From Pedobacter cryoconitis (GTDB taxonomy: Bacteria; Bacteroidota; Bacteroidia; Sphingobacteriales; Sphingobacteriaceae), in contig NZ_JACHCC010000003.1 in the NCBI RefSeq assembly GCF_014207135.1, positions 408,701 through 472,700 of the forward strand: a stretch of 64,000 nt of DNA, given 5' to 3'. Positions 1-9,623 of this stretch are shown here, piece after piece (the first letter of the stretch is position 1; the number at the start of each line of letters is the position of its first letter). The notes beneath the pieces are model-generated. The model was not told where the DNA came from and did not search any database. It was given only the letters and a program-made list of their open reading frames with translations. A program made the position numbers and the translations under genes.

Positions 1-857
1 AAAGGGGTAGCATCAAACAGAAAAAGATTGGCATAAAAAGGATGGTTGATTATAGCCAGTCCGCCATCCTGGTGAACCAGGTCAATATATTTTTCAACCT
101 GATGGTCTTCGGGAGCGTACCTCCAGTCAATATAGGTGCCTGTGTTTATACCAATTGCATTCCAGTGTCCATAGGCAGTGGTGGTGACTTCTTCTCCATT
201 GATGATCAGCAGATGATCATTGTCGTACTTTCCCCAGCTTTGGTTAGCGCTATTGGTATTGTGTTCGGTAGAAATTATATAATCTAATTTTTTATCAATC
301 GCCTCATTAACCAGTTCCTGTTGGGTACGTTTCCCATCCGAATGTAGCGTATGCATATGCAAATCCCCTCTATACCAGCCCGGCAGATGATTTACCACTT
401 TTTGAGCAGGAGATACCTGGAACAGGCTTTCTGTTTTTCCAAAGGATAAAGTAATTTCCAGTTTCCAGTCCAGTCCTTTAGCTATGACGTTAGATGGATA
501 AATCAATATATTCCAGGTACCTGCTTTAACTTTACCCGGGATGTATCCGGTTGAAGCAGATGAACCATTGATGTAAAATTCATTTTTAGCTCCGCCAGAC
601 CAGCCCCTGAAACCAGCTGTATTCCCTGGTTCATAGCCTTCCGGACCATATATACCCATATTTAATACATTTCCATAGGTATAAGATTCCCTGATCCGTA
701 TTTCTTTAATCCCGACAGGTACTTCGACTGGTACATAAACTAACTTAAATATCCCCTGTGGATCTATATGTCCTGACCTCACAATAACAGTGTCTTGCCC
801 GGCAAACAATAAGAAGGGGAACAGGAGGAAACAGAACAGCGCAAATCCTTTGATCAT
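1..857 (-). CDS. CehA/McbA-type PHP-domain metallohydrolase (C-terminus beyond window)
   Basis: The reverse strand is open from an ATG at 857 to the window edge, giving 285 codons with no stop, so the C-terminus is missing. It starts with a signal peptide (about residues 1-19). A beta-rich segment follows, then a PHP metal-binding module: RGDLHMHTLHSDG at about 163-175, EHN at 198-200, GEEVTT at 221-226, GHWNAIG near 230 and INHPF near 270. These are the histidine and acidic metal ligands expected of PHP phosphoesterases of the CehA/McbA group, which hydrolyse esters with two or three bound metals. A periplasmic or surface location is inferred from the signal peptide. It is divergent from the SusC gene, which fits a joint role in scavenging a phosphoester or similar ester. 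The substrate is unknown. Confidence 0.82.
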   Translation of the reverse strand, partial: MIKGFALFCFLLFPFLLFAGQDTVIVRSGHIDPQGIFKLVYVPVEVPVGIKEIRIRESYTYGNVLNMGIYGPEGYEPGNTAGFRGWSGGAKNEFYINGSSASTGYIPGKVKAGTWNILIYPSNVIAKGLDWKLEITLSFGKTESLFQVSPAQKVVNHLPGWYRGDLHMHTLHSDGKRTQQELVNEAIDKKLDYIISTEHNTNSANQSWGKYDNDHLLIINGEEVTTTAYGHWNAIGINTGTYIDWRYAPEDHQVEKYIDLVHQDGGLAIINHPFYANLFLFDATP

Positions 858-960
858 GGCATAAAACTCTAAGCCCTAAAGCTAGAGATTACCAGTCTGT
901 CCATTTTTAAATTCCTATTAACTTTTGATGAATCCTGACCCCGTTTACTATTAATATAAA

Positions 961-996
961 GTGTATAATATACACCCGATATTAACAGATATTAAC
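961..996. promoter_or_regulatory. Palindrome and direct repeats in the divergent hydrolase/SusC intergenic region
   Basis: A perfect 15-bp palindrome, GTGTATAATATACAC (961-975), is followed by two copies of GATATTAAC ten bases apart (978-986 and 988-996). It lies between two divergent genes, where a shared operator is expected. No SusR, sigma/anti-sigma or two-component gene lies nearby in the window to bind it. The regulatory role is inferred only from position and symmetry. Confidence 0.35.
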
Positions 997-1150
997 CTGT
1001 TGAATAATAGAAGCTTAAACGTTTTAAAAACGTAAAATAGCCTTAGAAATAACAATTCATTGATGATTTGATAACACTCCCCGGATTCCTTTGCTTACGA
1101 AATGTTCTGTATTCAGAAATCAATCTGAATCCACATGAATCTGAGAAAAT

Positions 1151-4100
1151 ATGAAAAAAAATTACCAATGTTTTTACCAGTGTATGAGTTATTTCTCCAG
1201 CCGGCAGTTTCTATTGCTGTTTTGCGTCATGCTGTTGAGTTCGTTATCCGCTTTCTCTTTTCAACAATCTACGCGGACAATTAAGGGGACGGTGACAGAT
1301 GAAAAAAATGTCCCGGTCCCGGGAGTTTCCGTCAGGATAGTTAGCTCCGGGAAAGGAGTTGTGACCGATAACAGAGGAGTTTATAGTATCCAGGTTAACA
1401 ATGATCATGAGGTGATCCGGTTTAGTTCCATCGGTTTCTTAAATCAGGAAGTTGAAGTAGCAGGAAGAAGTACAATTAACATCAGTTTACAGCCTGATGC
1501 TAAACAACTGAATGATGTAGTAGTGATCGGTTATGGTACAGCCAGCAAAAAAGATATAACTGGTGCTATCACTTCTTTAAAATCTGAAGATTTTAACCAG
1601 GGGGTATTGACCTCACCGGCAGAATTACTCCAGGGTAAAGTGGCGGGTCTGAACATTACCAAAAGTGGTGACCCCAACCAGAAACCTTCAGTGACTTTAA
1701 GAGGGCCTTCTACCATTCGTACCGTCAATGGTGGGGTTACAGAGCCCTTCTATGTGATTGACGGGGTACCTGGTGCATCTGTAGACCTTCTTGCCCCTGA
1801 TGATATAGAAAGTATTGATGTACTGAAAGATGCTTCTTCTACAGCGATCTATGGAACAAGAGCTGCCAGCGGGGTTATTATTATTACCACTAAAAAGGCA
1901 AAAGCAGGGCAGACCAGATTAAATTACAGTGCGTATGGAGCTATGGAAAACGTGTCTAAAAAAGTAGATATGCTGAGTGCCGATGAATTACGCCAGTATT
2001 TGAAAAGTAATGGGGTAAAACCTTTGGCAACACCTACTGATGATGATGGTTCCAATACCAACTGGCAAAATCTGGTGGAAAGAACCGGTTATTCTACCAA
2101 CCAGAATGTCTCTATAGGGGGCGCTACAGACAATACTGATTACGGGGGTAGTGTCAACTATATGAAGAACAATGGTATTTTGCAGCGTACGTCCTTACAG
2201 CGTACCATTTACAGGGCTTACCTTAATCAGCGTTTTTTCAATAACCGGTTGAAACTGGGGATTAACCTGACCAACAGTTCCACCAACCAGAATGATATTG
2301 CCCAGAGTAATGTATTGCCGGGAATGTTATTCTATTTACCGACAGTCGGCCCTTTTAACCCAGATGGCTCTTATAAAGAAAACTATACCAGAACTGGTAG
2401 TGGACCGTTAAACCCATTGTCATTAGTCAACAATAATAGTTTTGTAACCAATGACAGCAAAACGCTGATTAACGGAATCGTTCAGGTTGATATCATTAAA
2501 GGTTTAAAATTCACCTTAACAGGTTCCCAGCAGAAGGATCAGAATAAACTCAACAGTTATTTAAACAGCCAGTCCGGACTGGCGGTGAATCTTGGTGGTG
2601 TAGCACATCGTAATGATTATCTGACTACCAATGATGTTGTAGAATCCTATCTGAATTATGACCGTGTTTTTGGGGAACACAGCCTGAAATTTTTAGCTGG
2701 TTATTCTTATCAGCAGGACCGTACCAATGACGGATTCGGTATTACTACCCAGAATTTTGCGAATGATGCACTGGGTTATAATAACCTGTTTTTATCAAAT
2801 CCGGCATCACTCTCACAAATTGCATTTGATAATAATCCGATATCGACTTTGCGCCTGGAATCGCAATATGGACGTGTTCAGTATCAGTACGCTGACCGCT
2901 ATTTACTCCAGGCTTCGATTCGTAGAGACGGTTCATCCGCCTTTGGGGTGAATAACCGTTATGGCTATTTCCCGGCAGTATCTGCGGGCTGGAAAATCAT
3001 CAATGAAAAGTTCATGAAGGATCATCCGTTATTTACCGACCTGAAATTAAGGGCTGGTTATGGTGTTTCTGGTAATAGCCAGGGGTTTGACGCATTTTCT
3101 TCTATCTTAATCTATGGTACGCCTCCGGGAAGCAGTAAATACATCAACAACGGGGTGGTGTCTAATTCATTAAATGCAGTAAGAAATGAGAATCCTGACC
3201 TGAAATGGGAAAGTACAGCTACCACTAACATCGGTCTGGATTTCGCGATTTTAAATAACCGGATCAGTGGATCAGTAGACTATTACATTAAAAAAACGAC
3301 CAACTTAATTGATGATGCTTTACCAGTATCTTCTACCGAGTTTCAGTATACCACTTATACAGCCAATGTAGGTCAGATGAGTAATAAAGGGATTGAGGTC
3401 GCTTTGAATTTTGTACCTGTTAAGACATCAGATTTCAGCTGGAGATCTTCTTTAAACTTCTCCCACAACAAGAATAATATTGATAATCTGTCCACCAGCA
3501 GATTTACAATCCCATACATTTATACCGCACAGTTAGGAGGGAAGGGACAGTCAGGTAACTACAGTCAGATTGTTCAGCCAGGTTATCCTTTAGGTACATT
3601 CTTACTATGGCATTATTTAGGTAAAAATGCTGCGGGTGTAAGTACTTATGAAAAAGCTGACGGAACCACTACTGCTACCCAACCCTTAACTACCGATCAG
3701 CGGGTTGCAGGAAGTGCACAACCTAAACTGATCTATGGCTGGAATAACAGCTTTTTTTACAAACAATTTGACTTTAATTTCCTGATACGCGGTGTATATG
3801 GAAATAAGATCCTGAATGCTACGCTGGCTGGTTTAAATAACCCTGCGGATTCAAAGATCCAGAATATTCCAAGGTTTACCCTGGGCGAATCATTCAATGA
3901 TATCAACGCCTATCTGATTTCGGACAGGTTCCTGGAAAGCGGTTCTTATTTACGTCTGGACAATGCAACTTTAGGTTATACCATTAAACCCAAAATTCAG
4001 AATATCAAATCTATCAGATTATACCTGAGTGGTAATAATCTTTTTGTGATCACCAAATACCGTGGTATTGATCCTGAGATAAACATGGGTGGATTAACTC

Positions 4101-4171
4101 CCGGTATTGATAACAATAACTTCTATCCTAAAACCCGCACCTTCATTTTTGGTTTAAATGCGTCATTCTAA
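1151..4171 (+). CDS. SusC/RagA-family TonB-dependent outer-membrane receptor
   Basis: This 1006-residue protein has the standard SusC layout. A long signal sequence (about 1-37) precedes a carboxypeptidase-D regulatory-like beta-sandwich (about 42-120, with GTVTDEKNVPVPGVSVRI). The conserved linker NDVVVIGYG follows near 120-130, then a plug (about 130-255, with LRGPSTIR and FYVIDGVPG) and a 22-strand barrel ending in GLNASF, with a terminal aromatic as expected for Bam insertion. SusC proteins import oligomeric or bulky substrates across the outer membrane using TonB energy and a SusD lid. The SusD gene follows 7 bases after the stop. No glycoside hydrolase is in the operon; a PI-PLC-like enzyme follows instead, so a lipid or phosphoester ligand is possible but unproven. 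Confidence 0.95.
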   Translation: MKKNYQCFYQCMSYFSSRQFLLLFCVMLLSSLSAFSFQQSTRTIKGTVTDEKNVPVPGVSVRIVSSGKGVVTDNRGVYSIQVNNDHEVIRFSSIGFLNQEVEVAGRSTINISLQPDAKQLNDVVVIGYGTASKKDITGAITSLKSEDFNQGVLTSPAELLQGKVAGLNITKSGDPNQKPSVTLRGPSTIRTVNGGVTEPFYVIDGVPGASVDLLAPDDIESIDVLKDASSTAIYGTRAASGVIIITTKKAKAGQTRLNYSAYGAMENVSKKVDMLSADELRQYLKSNGVKPLATPTDDDGSNTNWQNLVERTGYSTNQNVSIGGATDNTDYGGSVNYMKNNGILQRTSLQRTIYRAYLNQRFFNNRLKLGINLTNSSTNQNDIAQSNVLPGMLFYLPTVGPFNPDGSYKENYTRTGSGPLNPLSLVNNNSFVTNDSKTLINGIVQVDIIKGLKFTLTGSQQKDQNKLNSYLNSQSGLAVNLGGVAHRNDYLTTNDVVESYLNYDRVFGEHSLKFLAGYSYQQDRTNDGFGITTQNFANDALGYNNLFLSNPASLSQIAFDNNPISTLRLESQYGRVQYQYADRYLLQASIRRDGSSAFGVNNRYGYFPAVSAGWKIINEKFMKDHPLFTDLKLRAGYGVSGNSQGFDAFSSILIYGTPPGSSKYINNGVVSNSLNAVRNENPDLKWESTATTNIGLDFAILNNRISGSVDYYIKKTTNLIDDALPVSSTEFQYTTYTANVGQMSNKGIEVALNFVPVKTSDFSWRSSLNFSHNKNNIDNLSTSRFTIPYIYTAQLGGKGQSGNYSQIVQPGYPLGTFLLWHYLGKNAAGVSTYEKADGTTTATQPLTTDQRVAGSAQPKLIYGWNNSFFYKQFDFNFLIRGVYGNKILNATLAGLNNPADSKIQNIPRFTLGESFNDINAYLISDRFLESGSYLRLDNATLGYTIKPKIQNIKSIRLYLSGNNLFVITKYRGIDPEINMGGLTPGIDNNNFYPKTRTFIFGLNASF

Positions 4172-4178
4172 AATTTAT

Positions 4179-5771
4179 ATGAAAAAGAAAATATTACTGG
4201 TTTTGATGACCCTGACGGTTGTGCTGACCTATTCCTGTAAAAAACTGGACGTCCCTGTAGAATCACAGTTCGTGGCCTCTAACTTTCCTAAAACCCTGTC
4301 TGATTATAATGCTTCTGTAGGTGCTATATACTCTAATCTGTCATCCAATTTTGCAGTGCCTTACTGGCGTATGCAGGAGTTGGCTACCGATGAAGCGATC
4401 TTGCCGGCAAGGGATGGAAACTTTGATGATGGCGGGCAATACAGGCAGTTACATTACCATACCTGGACATCCGATCATCCAAATGTAACCACTATCTGGC
4501 AATGGGCTTACAGTGGAATTATGACCTGTAACCGCTTAATTAATATTACCAATTCATTCGGTTTTACACCTGCCGATAAAACAGCTAAACTGGCAGAAAT
4601 CCGTGGAATGCGAGCCTTATACTATTTCTTTCTGATGGATTTGTATGGCAATGTTCCGATCATTACAGATTATCCTGTGACTGGCATTCCGGCTACTCAG
4701 CCCCGGGCAAAAGTTTTTCAGTTTATCGAAAGTGAATTGTTAAGTATAGAGCAGCAATTGCCTGCTAAAACCAATGTCGTGGCTTCAAATGTGCTGCAAT
4801 ATGGCAGGCCTACCAAAGGAATGGTTTTCGCGCTACTCTCTAAAATCTATTTAAATGCGGCTGTTTATACTAACGTACCACGTTATCCGGATGCTGTAGC
4901 GATGGCTGATAGTGTGATGGCTAATACCAATTATGGTTTAGATGCCAGATACAGAGATATCTTTTTGCCTAACAACGGGCCGCAGATCAGAGAGACCATT
5001 TTTGCTATTCCTTATGATCAGCAGATCCCAGGTAATCAGTTTACCAGATTTGGATTCTTTTATTACCTGGTTAATGCTTATGGTTTCAATGTGGGCTTAA
5101 GTATTGCCATGAGTACTACGCCCGAGTTCTACAACCGCTTTAATCTGCCGGGTGACTTCAGAACAACTACCTGGTTATCCGGGCCACAGTTTGCCCCAGA
5201 TGGTAATGGTGGATTTACGACACAACCGATTTATTATCCTAATACAACTACACAGGTTGTCATCAATCCTGTTTTAACATTGGTACCGCCTAAACCTATG
5301 GATCTGGGCAATACCCTGGCCAGTCAGTCTGAAGGGGTACGTTCCATTAAGTATTATCCAGACCCTGCAATTATACAGGCTACCCGTTTAAATGGTAATG
5401 ATGTACCTGTATTGCGCCTGGCAGATGTCATGCTGATGAAAGCTGAAGCGATTTTACGTGGGGCGCAGCCTACGGTGGTGAACGGTGAAATGCAAACACC
5501 ATTGCTGTTGGTAAACCGTGTGCGTGCAAGGTCTGGTGCACAACTGGCTACTTCAATTGACCTGAATGGTATGCTTGACGAACGTGCCAGAGAGCTTTCT
5601 TGGGAAGGATGGAGGAGAAACGATCTGATCCGTTTTGGACAGTTTGAAGTTGAGTATCCTTTACCGAATGATGTACTTTCTATGGATAAAAGCACCTTCC
5701 GCAGATTATATCCGGTACCTACAACCGAACTGAAGTTAAATGGTAGCCTGATACAGAACCCAGGATATTAG
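4179..5771 (+). CDS. SusD/RagB-family nutrient-binding outer-membrane lipoprotein
   Basis: A 530-residue lipoprotein. I chose the ATG at 4179, not the upstream in-frame ATG at 4158 that overlaps the SusC gene, because it gives a clean lipoprotein signal with the lipobox cysteine at about residue 20 (LTYSC). SusD hallmarks are RALYYFFLMDLYGNVPII in the TPR-like region and RARELSWEGWRRNDLIRFGQ near the C-terminus. Length matches the family (about 500-600). SusD forms the hinged lid on the SusC barrel and captures the substrate at the cell surface. It is cotranscribed with the SusC gene, and a hairpin that could end the transcript follows 12 bases after the stop. The ligand cannot be told from the sequence. 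Confidence 0.94.
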   Translation: MKKKILLVLMTLTVVLTYSCKKLDVPVESQFVASNFPKTLSDYNASVGAIYSNLSSNFAVPYWRMQELATDEAILPARDGNFDDGGQYRQLHYHTWTSDHPNVTTIWQWAYSGIMTCNRLINITNSFGFTPADKTAKLAEIRGMRALYYFFLMDLYGNVPIITDYPVTGIPATQPRAKVFQFIESELLSIEQQLPAKTNVVASNVLQYGRPTKGMVFALLSKIYLNAAVYTNVPRYPDAVAMADSVMANTNYGLDARYRDIFLPNNGPQIRETIFAIPYDQQIPGNQFTRFGFFYYLVNAYGFNVGLSIAMSTTPEFYNRFNLPGDFRTTTWLSGPQFAPDGNGGFTTQPIYYPNTTTQVVINPVLTLVPPKPMDLGNTLASQSEGVRSIKYYPDPAIIQATRLNGNDVPVLRLADVMLMKAEAILRGAQPTVVNGEMQTPLLLVNRVRARSGAQLATSIDLNGMLDERARELSWEGWRRNDLIRFGQFEVEYPLPNDVLSMDKSTFRRLYPVPTTELKLNGSLIQNPGY

Positions 5772-5783
5772 ATCTTAAATCAG

Positions 5784-5815
5784 ACAGCATAAAGGGTTAA
5801 TTCTCTTTATGCTGT
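5784..5815 (+). terminator. Terminator-like hairpin after the SusC/SusD pair
   Basis: The perfect 11-bp stem ACAGCATAAAG / CTTTATGCTGT encloses a 10-base loop. It begins 12 bases after the SusD stop and is followed only by a weak T-rich stretch. It probably ends or attenuates the susCD transcript, so the following PI-PLC-like gene may be expressed separately or by read-through. Confidence 0.55.
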
Positions 5816-5845
5816 TATTGAATTTAAAACAATAAATATAAACAG

Positions 5846-6928
5846 ATGAAACTATTATTAGCTACTACAATATTTGCGCTATTGCCATTTTTCCCACCTC
5901 AGGAAGACGCTCAGCCGATAAACCACATACAAGTAATTGGTTCACACAACAGTTACAAAAGAGCTATAGATCCAGGATTATTCAAGGTGTTGCAAAAAAG
6001 AGATTCTGTCGGAATGAGCAGGATAGATTACAGCCATATATCTTTAACAGAACAGTTAAATATGGGATTGCTAAATCTGGAAATAGATGTTTACGCAGAC
6101 TCACTGGGAGGAAAATATGCGCATCCCAAAGGACTTGACCTGGCTCCGGGACAGCCAGCCTACGATACAGAAGGGGTAATGAAACAGCCAGGCTTCAAAG
6201 TATTTCATATCCAGGATATAGATTTCAGGAGTAATTGCCCGACGTTTAAGCAATGTTTGGGAGAGCTTAAAAAATGGTCTGATCTGCATCCTGATCATCG
6301 TCCTGTTTTTATCACGATGAATGCTAAAGATGAAGTGATAGAAAAGGCAGGGTTGACTGTGCCTGAAAAATTCACCACTAAGGTATTTGATGCGCTTGAT
6401 AAAGAAATTGCAGATTATCTGGGCAAAAGTTATTTAATTACACCTGATCAGGTAAGAGGTAAATACATCACTCTTGAAGCAGCTGTTTTACATCAGAACT
6501 GGCCTGATTTAAAATCTGCAAAAGGGAAATTTATTTTTATCCTTGATGAAACCGGAGTTAAAAGGTCAGCTTATATTGCCGGACATCCATCCTTAAAAGG
6601 AAGATTATTATTTGCAGATGCAGAACCGGGAACACCAGAGGCGGCAATTCATATTATGAATGACGCAAAAAGAGACCTTGTAGCTATTCGGACTTTAGTA
6701 AAAAAAGGATATATCATACGAACCAGGGCGGACAGTGATACAAGGGAAGCCAGAGAAAATGATCAGCGTACCTTTCAGGCAGCATTGCAATCTGGTGCAC
6801 AAATTATTACCACAGACTATTACCTGAAAAGCACACACTTTAAATCTGCTTATGTAATTAGTTTTGCAGATAAATCGTATTTCCGGTTTAATCCGTTATT
6901 TAGTAACAGGATGAATGAATCAAAATGA
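5846..6928 (+). CDS. Ca2+-dependent phosphoinositide phospholipase C-like hydrolase (secreted)
   Basis: A 360-residue protein with a short hydrophobic signal (about 1-18). IGSHNSYK (His at about 34) carries the first catalytic-type histidine of the PLC-like TIM barrel. LEIDVYAD (about residue 80) gives acidic metal ligands, and KVFHIQDIDF (about 125-135) the second histidine and more acids. RTRADSDT near 295 and a barrel-closing TTDYYLKS near 325 complete the fold. This pattern matches the secreted Ca2+-dependent PI-PLC family of bacteria, distinct from the Ca2+-independent Bacillus type. The expected reaction is phosphodiester cleavage of an inositol phospholipid or a similar glycerophosphodiester. 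It follows SusC/SusD by 74 bases, so its products may be the ligand; that is inference. Confidence 0.83.
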   Translation: MKLLLATTIFALLPFFPPQEDAQPINHIQVIGSHNSYKRAIDPGLFKVLQKRDSVGMSRIDYSHISLTEQLNMGLLNLEIDVYADSLGGKYAHPKGLDLAPGQPAYDTEGVMKQPGFKVFHIQDIDFRSNCPTFKQCLGELKKWSDLHPDHRPVFITMNAKDEVIEKAGLTVPEKFTTKVFDALDKEIADYLGKSYLITPDQVRGKYITLEAAVLHQNWPDLKSAKGKFIFILDETGVKRSAYIAGHPSLKGRLLFADAEPGTPEAAIHIMNDAKRDLVAIRTLVKKGYIIRTRADSDTREARENDQRTFQAALQSGAQIITTDYYLKSTHFKSAYVISFADKSYFRFNPLFSNRMNESK

Positions 6929-6967
6929 GATTGTTTTTGTAAATTGCTGTTAAGCAAACTATTAGTT

Positions 6968-7549
6968 ATGAAAAAAATGATATTAATTGTTTCGGTAGTG
7001 GTTTCTGTATTTCTCTTTTCCTTCAAAATGATGGAACCGGTTATATGGACCGTTGATAAGGCTCATGCCAGACTAACTTTTACTGTCACACATATGATGG
7101 TCTCTGATGTGGAAGGTTCTTTCAGGATCTTTAATGCTAAAGTAATTACACTGAAGGATGATTTTAGTGATGCTCAGGTTGACTTTTCGGCTGATGCAAG
7201 CAGTGTAAATACTGATAATGACCAGCGTGACGAACATGTGAAAAGCGCTGAGTTTTTAGAGGTGACCAAATACCCGGTCATTACTTTTAAAAGCACCTCT
7301 TTTAAAAAAGTAAATGGTAATGCCTATAAGGTCACCGGAAACTTAACCATTCATGGGGTGACCAAACCTGTTATCCTTACCGCGGTAGCCAGAACAGGTA
7401 TTAACCCAATGAGTAAAAAACCAATTGCGGGTTTTAAAATTACAGGTACGATTAAACGTAGTGATTATGGGGTTGGAACAAAATTTCCCGTAGCTGTGTT
7501 AAGTGATGAGATTGCTATTGCAGCGAATGCAGAGTTTGGTAAGAATTAA
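6968..7549 (+). CDS. YceI-family lipid/polyisoprenoid-binding periplasmic protein
   Basis: A 193-residue protein from the ATG at 6968. The upstream in-frame start at 6944 would place eight residues in front of an otherwise normal signal peptide and is rejected. After the signal (about 1-20) come the YceI features: WTVDKAHARLTFTVTHMM, the DEHVKSAEFLEVTKYP segment (about 90-105) and the NLTIHGVTKPV strand. YceI proteins form a lipocalin-like barrel that binds long isoprenoid or fatty chains in the periplasm. It lies 39 bases after the PI-PLC-like gene in the same direction, so it may bind a lipid product. Its end abuts a convergent gene. Confidence 0.9.
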   Translation: MKKMILIVSVVVSVFLFSFKMMEPVIWTVDKAHARLTFTVTHMMVSDVEGSFRIFNAKVITLKDDFSDAQVDFSADASSVNTDNDQRDEHVKSAEFLEVTKYPVITFKSTSFKKVNGNAYKVTGNLTIHGVTKPVILTAVARTGINPMSKKPIAGFKITGTIKRSDYGVGTKFPVAVLSDEIAIAANAEFGKN

Positions 7550-7550
7550 T

Positions 7551-7856
7551 TTATCCGCCCGGAAGATTCTGCGCTGCGTAATTTAAAAATAGGTACAGCA
7601 GAATCAGACATAATGATAATAAGCATAAGATTACAGCCAGGATATTTCTTCTGATTAAAATTGATGACACGCCACATAGCAGCGTAGCTAAAAGACAATA
7701 AAAGCTGAAATACATGTAATCAGACATGAAAAAAGTATAACTAAACTCAATATTGGTACATAGCGAGGGGATGGAAAAGACTAAAACGGCAATGATCAGT
7801 AAGGCTGTACCTGTTATGGCAACGTAATAGGCTCGTTTCTTTTGTTTTTCAATCAT
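7551..7856 (-). CDS. Small three-helix membrane protein, function unknown
   Basis: I do not recognise this 101-residue protein. It has a short basic N-terminus (MIEKQKKR) followed by three predicted transmembrane stretches (about 10-30, 42-64 and 70-94), the last leucine-rich. It is convergent with the YceI gene, with one base between the two stop codons. No clear ribosome-binding site or promoter decides the start. The composition is that of a real membrane protein rather than a shadow frame, because the opposite strand holds no gene here. Confidence 0.5.
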   Translation of the reverse strand: MIEKQKKRAYYVAITGTALLIIAVLVFSIPSLCTNIEFSYTFFMSDYMYFSFYCLLATLLCGVSSILIRRNILAVILCLLSLCLILLYLFLNYAAQNLPGG

Positions 7857-7968
7857 TATCGACGTCAGGTAGGTTCCTGTTTTTAAAGATAACAGATTTT
7901 GATCTAGTATAAGCCCTGTATGATTTGGTCACGAAATAAATACAAGATGAGGCCTGAATATGTAAAAT

Positions 7969-7998
7969 CCATTCCCTGATCAGACGATCAGGGAATGG
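7969..7998 (-). terminator. Intrinsic terminator after the RemB/Wzi-like pair
   Basis: Perfect 13-bp arms (CCATTCCCTGATC / GATCAGGGAATGG) enclose the four-base loop AGAC. On the minus strand the stem is followed by TTTTACA, and it lies 15 bases downstream of the stop at 8013. This fits a Rho-independent terminator for the two minus-strand genes. Confidence 0.75.
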
Positions 7999-8012
7999 AT
8001 TCGCTATAGACC

Positions 8013-9623
8013 TTAATGAGAAGTAAGATCTGTATAAAGACTACGGAAAGAGCTTCTTACTCCAAAAGTTAATAAGGTAGTTCTGTTTGTGAATACATCA
8101 TTCGTTTCATTCCTGAAAATTCCACCTAATTCTATTCTTAGGTTATATTTAGGATTAATTAGAAAAGATGCTTTTCCTTCAAGGTAAACCATATTTGTAG
8201 CCAATCCCTGGCCAGTATAATTGTTATAATATCTTGCTGGATCTATGTAAACTTTGAAAATGTCTTTTCCATAGTTTAATCCATTCATATCTAATCCATA
8301 TTTGCCTAAATCAACCTCTCCGCTAAAATCAAATCTTTTATAAGTATAATTTAATATACCCACAAGTTCTCTGAAATTAGCTCCCCACGGATGTGCCAGT
8401 GGCTCTCCGTTGGAAGAATAATTCTCTATGGCAGATCTTGCAGCATAAGTGTAAGGTTTTACACTATTGGTTTCCAGCAGGTAATTCAAGCCTTTGATTT
8501 TAAATAAATTAGCTCCTCTGACGCCCAGTTGCCAGCCATATTTGTTACCGAAACTTCCATTACTGGAGAAGAAATCTTTGGCACGAAATTCATTTAAGGC
8601 AAATTGGCCATAGGCAGTTATACCATCAGTGAATTTATATTTAACATTTAAACCCAGCAGGGATTTATCTGGATTATTGGCTGAATTATTAATAGGTTTC
8701 ATAAATATAACCGGATTTATATAGTTGAAATCAAAGGGGCGTTTTGCTCCATTGTCATCTGTATAGAATCCCATAATATTTTCGAAAAATCCGATTGACA
8801 ATTTTTTGTTTACACTCCAGTCAAGGTAATGGAAGACTCCAAATTTCTTTCTGTTAATCTGATACTGTGATGTAGTTGCAGGATCATTCATATACGTCCA
8901 CATGGCCATGTACCGCACATTTCCCAGTGTTCCGGTCAGTTTGAAAAATGGATAGGGGGATGCATAATCTGAAAGCAGCAGAGACCGGTATCCATCTCCA
9001 ATGAAAGTTTTATCACGACCGGCACTGATGGTTAAATATTTAATAGGCGTATAAGCTACTGAAGCACTTATATAAGCCCAGTTATAAGCATCCTTGCCGG
9101 GATAACGCGCATAAGCCTGTCCCGGTATAATTCCAACCTGGTTAATATATTCAGTAAGATAACTTGGGAAAGATCCCCGGCTTAAATACCCGCTTACATT
9201 ATAAGAGAGTTTATCGCCTATTGTCCCTCCCAGTTGTACACCCATTGAACCCAAACCAGTGGTTTTACGTCCTGAGAAATCTCTGCCTATACTAAAATCA
9301 GGTAAGAGATCAGCATAAAATGCAGAACGGGGCATTTTAATATCAATTAAATGCTCACTAAACAATTTTCTGTAGGCCAGGCTGTGTTGTTTATCATCCT
9401 GTTTATGATTCAATAAAGAATCTATAGAACGATTGATTAAAGTGTCATTTACAATAAATGGTTTTAAAGAGGTATGTTCATTACTTTTTGTAGAGTATAT
9501 GTCCTGGTTAAGTTTTTGATAAAACTGATAAGGATATATCGTTTGCGCAAACACCGGTCCTGTAGCAAATATGCATAACAGGAGCAGGACAAACACTGGC
9601 TTATTAGGTAAATTAAAAATCAT
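8013..9623 (-). CDS. RemB/Wzi-like outer-membrane beta-barrel protein (paralog 2)
   Basis: A 536-residue protein with a signal peptide ending near FAQ (about 26). PYQFYQKLN follows, then a long series of alternating aromatic strands typical of an outer-membrane barrel. The segment FIGDGYRSLLLSDYASPYPF (about 209-228) is the landmark shared with its upstream neighbour and with Bacteroidota proteins annotated as gliding motility protein RemB or capsule-assembly Wzi-like. Those families have roles at the cell surface in polysaccharide anchoring or gliding, but which applies here is not visible. Its start lies inside the end of the upstream paralog (11-base overlap), so the two are translationally coupled. 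Alternative: an undefined barrel protein. Confidence 0.72.
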   Translation of the reverse strand: MIFNLPNKPVFVLLLLCIFATGPVFAQTIYPYQFYQKLNQDIYSTKSNEHTSLKPFIVNDTLINRSIDSLLNHKQDDKQHSLAYRKLFSEHLIDIKMPRSAFYADLLPDFSIGRDFSGRKTTGLGSMGVQLGGTIGDKLSYNVSGYLSRGSFPSYLTEYINQVGIIPGQAYARYPGKDAYNWAYISASVAYTPIKYLTISAGRDKTFIGDGYRSLLLSDYASPYPFFKLTGTLGNVRYMAMWTYMNDPATTSQYQINRKKFGVFHYLDWSVNKKLSIGFFENIMGFYTDDNGAKRPFDFNYINPVIFMKPINNSANNPDKSLLGLNVKYKFTDGITAYGQFALNEFRAKDFFSSNGSFGNKYGWQLGVRGANLFKIKGLNYLLETNSVKPYTYAARSAIENYSSNGEPLAHPWGANFRELVGILNYTYKRFDFSGEVDLGKYGLDMNGLNYGKDIFKVYIDPARYYNNYTGQGLATNMVYLEGKASFLINPKYNLRIELGGIFRNETNDVFTNRTTLLTFGVRSSFRSLYTDLTSH

